From Bog-756 sp963699345 (lineage in GTDB: Bacteria; Actinomycetota; Acidimicrobiia; Acidimicrobiales; RAAP-2): a stretch of 64,000 nucleotides of DNA. Made by a program: the position numbers and the translations under genes. Below are positions 49,694-57,687 of the stretch, piece by piece (within the stretch, counting starts at the first letter, position 1; every line of letters begins with the position of its first letter). Under the pieces are notes generated by a model that saw only the letters and a program-made list of their open reading frames with translations, searched no databases and was not told the DNA's origin. The stretch lies in the NCBI GenBank assembly GCA_963699345.1, contig CAVOTL010000007.1, forward strand, positions 434,001 to 498,000, in the 5' to 3' direction.

Positions 49694-50461
49694 ATGCACG
49701 CATCCGCCCCGGGCGGTCCGGGCGGTCCCGAGATCCTCGTCCTCGCCGACGACGCCGCGCTGGCGGTCGCCGCCGCCCACGAGGCCGCATCGACCCTCCG
49801 CGAGGCGGTGACCCGCCGGGGTACCGCCCATGCCATGTTCGCCACCGGGAACTCCCAGCTCCGCTTCGTCGATGCGCTGGTCGACCCCGACCTTGGCGTC
49901 CCGTGGGGCGACGTGGTCGTGTTCCACATGGACGAGTACGTGGGCATCGGCCCGGACCACCCGGCCAGCTTCGAGCGGTGGATCCGCGAGCGCATCACCG
50001 AGCGCACCCGGCCGCGGGCCGCGCACTATCTCCACGGTCGGGCCGACCCGGACGCGGAGTGCGACCGCTACGCGGAGCTCCTGGCCACCCACCCCCTCGA
50101 CCTCTGCTGCCTGGGTATCGGCGAGAACGGCCATCTGGCCTTCAACGACCCGGGCGTGGCGCACTTCGACGACCCCCGGGACGTGTCGGTCGTCGAGCTC
50201 GACGACGCCTGCCGACGCCAGCAGGTGGGCGAAGGACACTTCGCCACCGACGCCGACGTCCCCCGCCGGGCCATGACGGTCACCGTCCCCGCCCTGCTCC
50301 GGGCGGCGCGGGTGCTGGCCATCGTGCCCGAGTCGCGCAAGGCCGTCCCCGTCCGCGACGCCCTGCGGGGGCCGGTCACCGAGGCGTGCCCGGCCTCCGC
50401 CCTGCAGCGGGCGCCCCACGCCACCGTCTTCTTGGACCCCGAGTCGGCGGCCCGGCTGTAG
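49694..50461 (+). CDS. nagB: Glucosamine-6-phosphate deaminase family protein
   Basis: 255 residues, about the size of E. coli NagB (266). Key blocks: MFATGNSQLRFVDALV (sugar-phosphate loop, about 52-67), VVFHMDEYVGI (about 79-89) with the Asp that abstracts the proton, CCLGIGENGHLAFNDPG (about 140-156) with the catalytic Asn/His region, and VPRRAMTVTVPALLRAARVL (about 194-213), the phosphate-binding site. It should convert glucosamine-6-phosphate to fructose-6-phosphate and ammonia; a related sugar-phosphate isomerase/deaminase activity is possible. No nagA or chitobiose gene is adjacent. Confidence 0.85.
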   Translation: MHASAPGGPGGPEILVLADDAALAVAAAHEAASTLREAVTRRGTAHAMFATGNSQLRFVDALVDPDLGVPWGDVVVFHMDEYVGIGPDHPASFERWIRERITERTRPRAAHYLHGRADPDAECDRYAELLATHPLDLCCLGIGENGHLAFNDPGVAHFDDPRDVSVVELDDACRRQQVGEGHFATDADVPRRAMTVTVPALLRAARVLAIVPESRKAVPVRDALRGPVTEACPASALQRAPHATVFLDPESAARL

Positions 50462-50474
50462 GCGGCGGACGGGG

Positions 50475-51509
50475 TCAGGCGGCAGGGGCCCCGGGGCCGA
50501 GGTGACCGGCGAGGAACCCGTAGGCGCCCCGTCCGTACCACTGGTGCTCCCCCTCCGACACCTCGTGCACCAGACGGTCGGCGGCGTCGAGGTGGGCGTA
50601 GACCCGGCGCAGCCGTTCGACCGACCGCTCGGCGGATCCCACGGGGAAGAGCAGGTCCTCCCGGCCGGACTCGATGAACAGGGGCCGGGGCGCCACGAGC
50701 GCACCGATGTCGACGTGCTCCATCGCCCCCGGCATCCCCGCCAGGACCTGGGACCCGCACATGTTCCAGGGCATGCGGTGGGCGTCGGCCCACGACGAGA
50801 AGTACCCGCTGACCACCGCGGCCGCCACCCGCGGATCGCAGGCCGCCAGGAAGAGGCTGATCGTGCCGCCGTAGGAGAACCCGACGACGCCCATGCGCGC
50901 CGGGTCGACCATCGGGTGGTCACCGAGCACGTCGAGGGCCCGGGCACAGTCCCACAGGTTCTGGGTGAGCGGGCTCCACCCGGCCATGACCTGGTGGACC
51001 AGGTTGGTGTCGCAGGCGTAGTGGTCCTCGGGGTTCCAGTCGAGCCGCTCGCCGAAGCACCGCAGGTCCGGGGCGAGCACGACGTGCCCGCGCCGGGCGA
51101 GCTCGGCGGCGTAGTCGGCCCCCGGTCCGTCGTCGGGCTCGAGGCCACAGATCCGCGACTTCCCGGGGCCGTGGCCGTGGACGGCCAGGATGCCCGACGC
51201 CGGCGCCGTCCGGTCGTCCGGCACCAGCAGGTAGGCCGGGACCGACATGGAGTCCTCGGCGTCGAACACCAGCCGGTGGCGTCGGTAGCCCCCGGCGGCC
51301 ACCCCGTCGTCGATCTCGACCCGCAGCGGCACCCGATCCGGCCACGGGGCGAGCGCCCCGTCCAACCGGGCGGCGAACCGGCTCCTCCAGGCATCGAATC
51401 GGGTGAGGTCCCCGTCGGGGAGCGGATCCGTCTCGACGGTGGCGGCCAGGCGGGTGACCACCTGGTACCACGGCGAGAAGTTCCGCTCCGGGGGAGCCAG
51501 TCCGTCCAT
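50475..51509 (-). CDS. Alpha/beta hydrolase (acetyl-xylan-esterase / dienelactone-hydrolase-like)
   Basis: 344 residues from an ATG with AAAGGA 10 nt upstream; the upstream open frame is shadow. After an N-terminal region the fold shows VPAYLLVPD, GILAVHGHGPGKS (about 117-129), VVLAPDLRCFGERLDWNPEDHYACDTNLVHQVMAGWSPLTQNLWDCARALDVL, the nucleophile elbow GVVGFSYGGTISLFLAA (Ser about 218), ESGREDLLFPVGSAERSVERL with the catalytic Asp, and EGEHQW with the catalytic His. A complete serine hydrolase, resembling the acetyl-xylan-esterase-like family (abhydrolase_7). It runs convergent with nagB. Confidence 0.87.
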   Translation of the reverse strand: MDGLAPPERNFSPWYQVVTRLAATVETDPLPDGDLTRFDAWRSRFAARLDGALAPWPDRVPLRVEIDDGVAAGGYRRHRLVFDAEDSMSVPAYLLVPDDRTAPASGILAVHGHGPGKSRICGLEPDDGPGADYAAELARRGHVVLAPDLRCFGERLDWNPEDHYACDTNLVHQVMAGWSPLTQNLWDCARALDVLGDHPMVDPARMGVVGFSYGGTISLFLAACDPRVAAAVVSGYFSSWADAHRMPWNMCGSQVLAGMPGAMEHVDIGALVAPRPLFIESGREDLLFPVGSAERSVERLRRVYAHLDAADRLVHEVSEGEHQWYGRGAYGFLAGHLGPGAPAA

Positions 51510-51651
51510 TCCCGACCGTCCTTTCGCCCGGGTCGCTCGCTCCGGGGTGCGGCGACCACGTTGCCACACGGGTCCGCCGGACGCCGCCGGGTCCCGGTGG
51601 GCCGCTGGGTCCCGGTGGAAGGAGCGGGGCGGATGGGCCACACTGGATCCC

Positions 51652-52503
51652 ATGACGGGAGCCGGTCGGTTGGAGGTGCATCCGCTCTCGCCGGTCGTCG
51701 GCGCGGAGATCACCGGCGTCGATCTGTCCGGGACGCTCGACGAGGCCACCGTGGCGGCCATCCGGGACGCCCTCAACACCCACCACGTCGTCTTCTTCCG
51801 CGACCAGGACCTGAGCGACGACCAGCAGGCCGCCTTCGGACGTCGGTTCGGCGAACTGACCGAAGGACATCCCGTGCTGCCGGCGGTCGCAGGCCACCCC
51901 CAGGTCCTGGCCATCGACAGCCGTGAGGACCGGGCGAGTTGGTGGCACACCGACGTCACCTTCCTCCCGACCCCGCCGCTCGGCTCGATCCTCTCCATGC
52001 TCACCTGCCCCGACGTGGGAGGCGACACGGCGTGGTCGAGCCTCCAGGACGCCTACGACCGGCTCGCCCCCCCGGTGCGGACCATGTGCGACGAGTTGAT
52101 CGCCATCCACTTCGATCCGTGGTTCGCCGCCGACGTCGACGCCCGCGGCGGTTACGACTGGAACGGCGAGCACCACGACAAGCTCTTGCCGGCGCTCCAC
52201 CCGGTGGTGCGCACCCATCCCGAGAACGGCCGCCGGGGCCTCTTCGTGAACCCCCAGTTCACCCAGTCGATCTTCGGCCTCTCCACCCACGAGAGCGCCG
52301 CCGTCCTCGACATGCTCTACCGACACTGCCAACAGCCCGAACTGACCTGCCGCTTCCGCTGGCGACCGGGCTCGGTCGCCTTCTGGGACAACCGGGCCAC
52401 CCTCCACTACGCGCTCGACGACTACGGGGACGCCCTCCGGATCGCCCACCGCGTGACCATCCGCGGGGATGCCCCCTACGGCCCCGCGATGCCGCGACCC
52501 TGA
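51652..52503 (+). CDS. TauD/TfdA-family Fe(II)/2-oxoglutarate dioxygenase
   Basis: 283 residues. LEVHPLSPVVGAEITGVDLSG opens the protein as in TauD. HHVVFFRDQDLSDDQQAAFGRRFGELTEGHP (about 44-74) is the family's N-terminal half. WWHTDVTFLPTPP (about 101-113) gives the H-x-D iron ligands, RGLFVNPQFTQSIFGLSTHES (about 195-215) follows, and FWDNRATLHYALDDYGDALRIAHRVTIRGD (about 244-273) holds the distal His and the 2-oxoglutarate-binding Arg. All cofactor residues are present. Family members oxidise taurine, alkylsulfates or phenoxyacetates. Confidence 0.9.
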   Translation: MTGAGRLEVHPLSPVVGAEITGVDLSGTLDEATVAAIRDALNTHHVVFFRDQDLSDDQQAAFGRRFGELTEGHPVLPAVAGHPQVLAIDSREDRASWWHTDVTFLPTPPLGSILSMLTCPDVGGDTAWSSLQDAYDRLAPPVRTMCDELIAIHFDPWFAADVDARGGYDWNGEHHDKLLPALHPVVRTHPENGRRGLFVNPQFTQSIFGLSTHESAAVLDMLYRHCQQPELTCRFRWRPGSVAFWDNRATLHYALDDYGDALRIAHRVTIRGDAPYGPAMPRP

Positions 52504-52511
52504 CGGACCCG

Positions 52512-53372
52512 TCAGTCGACCGGCGGTGACTCCGCCGGCCGCCCCGGCACCGGCGCCCCGGACACCGCCAGCGCCTCGTCACTGGCTCCGAGGTAGGCGG
52601 CCAGCGCCCGGGGGTCGCGGGCCACCTCGTCGGGCGTGCCCGACGACACCACCGTCCCCGTCTCCATCATGACCACCCGGGTGCACAGCGCGAACACCAG
52701 CGGCACGTCGTGCTCCACCAGGACGATGGTGGCACCCGAGAGCTCGTGCAGACGGCCGAGCAGGGGCACGAACGCCTCCGCCTCCCGTTGGGCGATGCCG
52801 GCGGTCGGTTCGTCGAGCAGCAGGAGCCGGGGCCGGGCCAGCACGATGGAGGCGAGGTCCACCACCCGGCGCGTGCCCGTCGAGAGCTGGGCGATCTGAT
52901 GACGGCGGAACCGTCCGATCCCGAACGATCCGATCACCTCGTCGACGGCCGCCAGCTTGGCCCGCTCGGAGCGCCGGGCCCACGGCGCCTGCAGGGTCGT
53001 CGCCACGATCCCGACGGGACGGGCGGCGTCGAGGGTGAGCAGCAGGACCTCCTGCACGGTCAGTTCGGGAAAGAGCCGACAGTCCTGGAAGGAGCGCACG
53101 ATCCCGAGCGACGCCCGCTCCTCGGGCAGGTATTCGACCAGGCTCTCGTCGTCGAGGCGCACCGCACCCCGCTGCGGGGTGACGAGCCCGGAGATGACGT
53201 CCAGCATCGTCGTCTTGCCCGATCCGTTGGGACCGATCAGCCCGACCACCGCGGCCGGCTCGGCCACCAGGTCGGCGCCGTCCACCGCGCGCACCCCGCC
53301 GAAGTCGACCACCACCCCGCAGAGCTCGAGGCGGGCCGGTCCCCGGTCGTCGGCCAGACCCGCCATCGTCAT
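52512..53372 (-). CDS. LIV-type ABC importer ATPase (LivG-like), second system
   Basis: 286 residues: LELCGVVVDFGGVRAVDGADLVAEPAAVVGLIGPNGSGKTTMLDVISG with Walker A GPNGSGKTT (about 47-55), LivG-type Q region LGIVRSFQDCRLFPELTVQEVLLLTLDA, a weak signature LSTGTRRVVDLASIV and Walker B RLLLLDEPTAGIAQREAEAF, switch His LVEHDVPLVFAL. The ATG overlaps the permease stop (ATGA). Its partner ATPase is the C-terminal half of the MFS fusion at 55355. Confidence 0.9.
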   Translation of the reverse strand: MTMAGLADDRGPARLELCGVVVDFGGVRAVDGADLVAEPAAVVGLIGPNGSGKTTMLDVISGLVTPQRGAVRLDDESLVEYLPEERASLGIVRSFQDCRLFPELTVQEVLLLTLDAARPVGIVATTLQAPWARRSERAKLAAVDEVIGSFGIGRFRRHQIAQLSTGTRRVVDLASIVLARPRLLLLDEPTAGIAQREAEAFVPLLGRLHELSGATIVLVEHDVPLVFALCTRVVMMETGTVVSSGTPDEVARDPRALAAYLGASDEALAVSGAPVPGRPAESPPVD

Positions 53373-55348
53373 CGCGCCCCCTCCGGGGCCGCGGCGGCCG
53401 CCCGGTCGACCGCGGGTGGACCGGCGCGGCCGGTGGGCCCGTGCTCGAGGGCGAGGGTCACCAGGTCGGCCAGGCGGTGCAGGAGCTCGGCGAGACCGCC
53501 GGGGAGGTAGAGGATGAAGACCAGCAGGCCGAGGCCGCTGGTCAGGAACTGGACGGTCGACGTGGTGCCGAACATCGCCGGCAGCCCGACCAGGTAGATG
53601 GCGCCCAGCACCGCCCCGTCGATCGCCCCCAGCCCGCCGATGACCACCATGGACACGATGAGCACCGAGTACGTGGGGTCGAAGGTCGAGGTGGAGATCC
53701 GCTCGGTGGCGAAGGCCAGGCACACGCCGGCGTAGCCGGCGATGAACCCGGACAGTGCGAAGGCCAGCAGCTTGCTCCGTCCGAGCGGGATCCCCATCGC
53801 CCCGGCCCCCGTCTCGTTGTCCCGGACGGCCATCAACCGCCGGGCCACCCCACGGTCGCGCCACACCCGGACCATCAGGACCGACAGGACCAGGATCCCG
53901 AGGGAGAACCAGGCGAAGGCCCGCTCGGACCCGAGGGCGATGCCGAACAGGCTCGGACGGGCCACCAGGGTCGCCTGGGGATTCGGGAGTCCGGTGCACA
54001 GGCGCCGGCCGACCAGGGGGACGTTCCAACAGGTGGTACCGAGCACCGAGCCCATGAACCACAGGTTGAACGCCAGGGTGCTCACGGCCAGATAGAGGCC
54101 GCGCACCCGCAGGGCGGGCAGCCCGACCAGGACGGCCACGACGGCCGTCACCGCCCCGGCCAGGGGGAGCAGCAGCACCAGGGGGACACTCGACCCCAGG
54201 TGGGCGGCGAGCAGCGCGCCGACCGCCACCAGGCCGAACTGGCCGAGGGACACCTGACCGGCCCACCCGGTCAGCACCGTCATCGACAGGGCGATGACCG
54301 CGTAGATGCAGATCTGGGAGAGGAGGTAGGTCCGACCCGTGCTCAGCACCAGCGGCAGAAGGGCCGCGGCGGCGACCGCCGACCAGCAGCCGACACTCCC
54401 CACCCGTCGGCGCCGTGGACTCTCGTCGGCCAGTCGGACCCGGGTCCCCTCCAGCCACGTGGAGCGCTCCTCCCGACGGCCGCCCGTCTGCAGGGCCGCC
54501 ACCCGCACGAGCAGGACCACCATCACCAGGGCGAAGAGGACCAGGTCGACCTGGGCCGTGCTGGACAGGTTCCACACCAGGACCTCCTGGACCACCCCGA
54601 CGGCGATGGCGGCCACGAAGGCGGCGCTGAGACTGGTCATGGCCCCGACGATGGCCGCGGTCAGCGCCAGGAGCAGGAGTTCGGGGCTGAGCACCTCGGT
54701 GAGCGACGAGGTCTGGCCGGGCGACGTCAGGATGGCGGTGAAGGCCGACAGCACCCCCGCGACGATCCACGCCACGGTCGAGGTCCGTCGGGTCCAGACC
54801 CCCGAGAGCCGCGCCGAGTCGCGGTTCTCGGCCATGGCCCGCATGGCGAGGCCCCAGCTGGACCACCGGACGAGGGCGGCGAGTCCGATGGCCACGATCG
54901 GCGCCGCCACCAGCGTCATGACCTCACCCGGGGTGAAGACGTAGGTCCCGAGGTGGAAGGACACGTCGAAGGGAACCGGGAACGGCTTGTACAGGTTCTT
55001 CGGCCGGATGAAGGGTAGGGCGGTGAACACGAACAGCACCTGGCTCAGCCCGATGGTGGCCACCATCACCAGCACCCTCGGGCGGTCGGCCAGACGGCGG
55101 AGGAGGAGCTCGCTGAGGGCGCCGACGGCCGCCGCCATCCCGAGGGCCAGCACCAGCGAGAACCAGTAGTTGAACCCGAAGTCGTAGAAGCACTTGACCA
55201 GGAACACCGCCGCCACCACGCCCAGCTGGCCCTGGGCGAAGTTGAGGACCCGGTTGGTCTTGTAGATGAGGACGAGGCCCATGGCCAGGAGCCCGTAGCC
55301 GAGCCCGGTGACGACCCCCTGGACCAGGACGAAGCTCGGAATCGACAC
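53369..55348 (-). CDS. Fused LivH-LivM permease, second LIV-type system
   Basis: 659 residues from a GTG at 55348. LivH-like half: FVLVQGVVTGLGYGLLAMGLVLIYKTNRVLNFAQGQLGVVAAVF (about 6-49) and SWGLAMRAMAENRDSARLSGVWTRRTSTVAWIVAG (about 168-202). A 30-residue polar linker (GGRREERSTWLEG) leads to the LivM-like half: LSQICIYAVIALSMTVLTGWAGQVSLGQFGLVAVGALLAAH (about 340-380), VRGLYLAVSTLAFNLWFMG and the C-terminal coupling region RRLMAVRDNETGAGAMGIPLGRSKLLAFALSGFIAGYAGVCLA. It is a separate gene from, and not closely identical to, the fusion at 33181. Confidence 0.9.
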   Translation of the reverse strand: MSIPSFVLVQGVVTGLGYGLLAMGLVLIYKTNRVLNFAQGQLGVVAAVFLVKCFYDFGFNYWFSLVLALGMAAAVGALSELLLRRLADRPRVLVMVATIGLSQVLFVFTALPFIRPKNLYKPFPVPFDVSFHLGTYVFTPGEVMTLVAAPIVAIGLAALVRWSSWGLAMRAMAENRDSARLSGVWTRRTSTVAWIVAGVLSAFTAILTSPGQTSSLTEVLSPELLLLALTAAIVGAMTSLSAAFVAAIAVGVVQEVLVWNLSSTAQVDLVLFALVMVVLLVRVAALQTGGRREERSTWLEGTRVRLADESPRRRRVGSVGCWSAVAAAALLPLVLSTGRTYLLSQICIYAVIALSMTVLTGWAGQVSLGQFGLVAVGALLAAHLGSSVPLVLLLPLAGAVTAVVAVLVGLPALRVRGLYLAVSTLAFNLWFMGSVLGTTCWNVPLVGRRLCTGLPNPQATLVARPSLFGIALGSERAFAWFSLGILVLSVLMVRVWRDRGVARRLMAVRDNETGAGAMGIPLGRSKLLAFALSGFIAGYAGVCLAFATERISTSTFDPTYSVLIVSMVVIGGLGAIDGAVLGAIYLVGLPAMFGTTSTVQFLTSGLGLLVFILYLPGGLAELLHRLADLVTLALEHGPTGRAGPPAVDRAAAAAPEGAR

Positions 55349-55354
55349 GGGCCC

Positions 55355-57559
55355 CTACCCGAGCCCGTCCACGGCGGCCCCGAGGAACACCGGGCGCAGC
55401 AGGTCGGTCCGCTCCAGGAGATCGGCGGTGCGTCCGTCGAATCGGACCTCCCCGCGTTCGAGGAAGATCGCCCGCGGCGCCAGACTCATCGCCCGGTTGA
55501 CGCTCTGTTCCACCAGCACCACGGTCGTCCCGCGGGCGTTCACCTCCCGGACGATGCCCATGAGCCGGTCGACCACCATCGGGGCGAGCCCCAGCGCCAG
55601 CTCGTCGATCATCAGCAGCTTCGGCGACGTCATGATCACCCGGGCCAGGGCCAGCATCTGCTGCTCCCCTCCCGACAGGGCCCCGGCGGGCTGGTGCAGC
55701 CGGAGCGCCAGCTCGGGGAACCGGTCGAGGGCCTCGTCGACGGCGGACCGGGCCGCCGGACCGTGCCCGCGCAGGGAGTAGGCCCCGAGCTGCAGGTTGT
55801 CGCGCACGCTGAGCCCGGGAAAGGTCATCTTCCCGCCGACCAGCAGCGCCACGCCCTGGCCGATGATCTGCTCGGGCTCGAGGAAGGTGCAGGTGACGCC
55901 GAAGATCCGGACCACCCCGCGGTGCGGGTGCTCGAGACCGGACACGGTGCGCAGGAGCGTCGACTTGCCCGCACCGTTCGTCCCGAGCAGGGCCACGATC
56001 TCGCCTTCGGCCACGTCGACGTTGACGTCGAAGAGGACCTGGTTGGCCCCGTAGAACACGTCGAGGTTGTGGACCTGCAGCGCGGGGACGCTCCCCCCGG
56101 ACTGGCGACGCCGACCTTCGGCATAGCGCTCGAGGACGTCCTCGATGACCATGGTGATGTCGCGCTTCACGTGCCGGGAGCCCACGAGGAGCATCACGCC
56201 TCCGATCACGCACACCGGGCCGATGACGGTCAGGGCGACCGTCGGGCCCCGCAGATAGCCGGCGGCGTCACTCACCGCGCCGAGCAGCACCCCACCGGCG
56301 AACCCGCCGAACACGAGGGCCGCCACTCCGAACATGGCGAAGCAGATGGTGCGCATCTCGGGCGGGGCGGTGGCGGCGAGGGTGAGGAAGATGCAGATCG
56401 AGAGCGGCGAGATGGCCGCCGTCGCCAACAGCTGGAGGGCGACCACCATCCACAGGTGGGGCATGTAGAGGGACGCCACGAACAGCACGCCGTACACGGC
56501 GATGCAGATGCCGCCGACGACCAGCGGCCGCTCGGGTGAGCGGCGGAACATCCGGTCGCCGACGACGTAGGCCACCGGGAGCCCGACGAACGCCGCCAGC
56601 CCGATGATCGAGTAGACCTCGCTGCGCTGGGCGGTGTCGAGGCCCCAGTGGCGGGCGAAGTAGAGGTTGCCGAACAGCGGGCCACCGGTGCCGGCGAACC
56701 CCAGGATGGCCACGGCCACCAGCTCGAAGTAGATCGACCGGATCCGCAGCAGCCGGGTCACCGCCGAGCCCAGGAGGACCCGCGGTGCCTGCTCCTGCTG
56801 GCTGTGGACGTCCATCCCCGAGGCCTTCAGGATGTGACTCGACTCGTTCTGGCCCTTGTCCGGTTCCCGCAGGGTGAACACGGCGAGGGCGATCGGCACC
56901 CCGGCCAGGGCGATCAGCATCCCCCACCGCCAGCTGTGCCCGACGGTCACCACGAACCCGAAGAGCAGGATGCCGATGGTCAGCGACAACGGGTCCGAGA
57001 TGTTGTGCCAGCTGAAGATCCGACCCCGGGCCTCGGTGGGATAGGCATCGGAGAGGTAGGAGTTGTGGACCGTCTCGCTGACGTTGAAGCCGATCGACGC
57101 CACCAGGTAGAGGAAGGTGAAGGCCCAGATGTTCGGGGCGAGGGCCATGAAGGGCGCCACCACCGAGAAGACCAGCAGGGCCACCCCGGCCACCACCTTG
57201 CGGCTCCCCCGGTCGGCCCACAGCGCCAGGGGTACGGCCCACACCAGCTGGGCGACGGCGGCGACGAAGGTCATCGCGCCCAGGGCCGCGTCGTGGATGT
57301 GGAAGGTGTGCTCGAGGTTGTTGCCGATGAGCGAGATGCCGTTGCCGAACGTGTCGGGGACGATGGCGGCGGCGGTCAGCAGCACGAGCGGCGCGTAGCC
57401 GTAGCGGTGGAGGATCCCCCGCAGGGGTGGCGGCTTCCCCTCCCCGGTGCCGGGCATCACCGCAAGGTCGGCGACGAACCCCGACGTGCCCTTCCGGGCC
57501 ACGACCTCCTGCAGCAGTTCATCGGGGACCGCGAAGTCGAACTGCACCTGGTCGCCCAT
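55355..57559 (-). CDS. MFS transporter fused to a LivF-like ABC ATPase
   Basis: 734 residues with no stop or frame break between two unrelated domains. Residues about 50-455 are a 12-helix MFS transporter (LVWAVPLALWADRGSRKVVAG is the MFS motif A loop; VSETVHNSYLSDAYPTEARGRIFSWHNISDP is typical of this group). A short basic linker (KRDITMVIEDVLERYAEGRRRQSG) leads to the ATPase, about 490-734: ALQVHNLDVFYGANQVLFDVNVDV, Walker A GTNGAGKST (about 519-527), signature LSGGEQQML (about 624), Walker B LLMIDELALGLAP (about 645), switch LVEQSVNRAM (Gln replaces the common His). Stop lies 6 bases from the LivHM start, so it leads the operon. Confidence 0.93.
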   Translation of the reverse strand: MGDQVQFDFAVPDELLQEVVARKGTSGFVADLAVMPGTGEGKPPPLRGILHRYGYAPLVLLTAAAIVPDTFGNGISLIGNNLEHTFHIHDAALGAMTFVAAVAQLVWAVPLALWADRGSRKVVAGVALLVFSVVAPFMALAPNIWAFTFLYLVASIGFNVSETVHNSYLSDAYPTEARGRIFSWHNISDPLSLTIGILLFGFVVTVGHSWRWGMLIALAGVPIALAVFTLREPDKGQNESSHILKASGMDVHSQQEQAPRVLLGSAVTRLLRIRSIYFELVAVAILGFAGTGGPLFGNLYFARHWGLDTAQRSEVYSIIGLAAFVGLPVAYVVGDRMFRRSPERPLVVGGICIAVYGVLFVASLYMPHLWMVVALQLLATAAISPLSICIFLTLAATAPPEMRTICFAMFGVAALVFGGFAGGVLLGAVSDAAGYLRGPTVALTVIGPVCVIGGVMLLVGSRHVKRDITMVIEDVLERYAEGRRRQSGGSVPALQVHNLDVFYGANQVLFDVNVDVAEGEIVALLGTNGAGKSTLLRTVSGLEHPHRGVVRIFGVTCTFLEPEQIIGQGVALLVGGKMTFPGLSVRDNLQLGAYSLRGHGPAARSAVDEALDRFPELALRLHQPAGALSGGEQQMLALARVIMTSPKLLMIDELALGLAPMVVDRLMGIVREVNARGTTVVLVEQSVNRAMSLAPRAIFLERGEVRFDGRTADLLERTDLLRPVFLGAAVDGLG

Positions 57560-57687
57560 CGGTGGGGAACCCTATCCCCGGCCGGGCCGCCGGGCCCGGA
57601 CGTTCGCGGAGCGCCCCGGGAAGGCCGGCCGGAGCACGTGGCCCCCCGGGTCCACCCCACCCGTCACGCGGACCCGCGGCTCGACGC

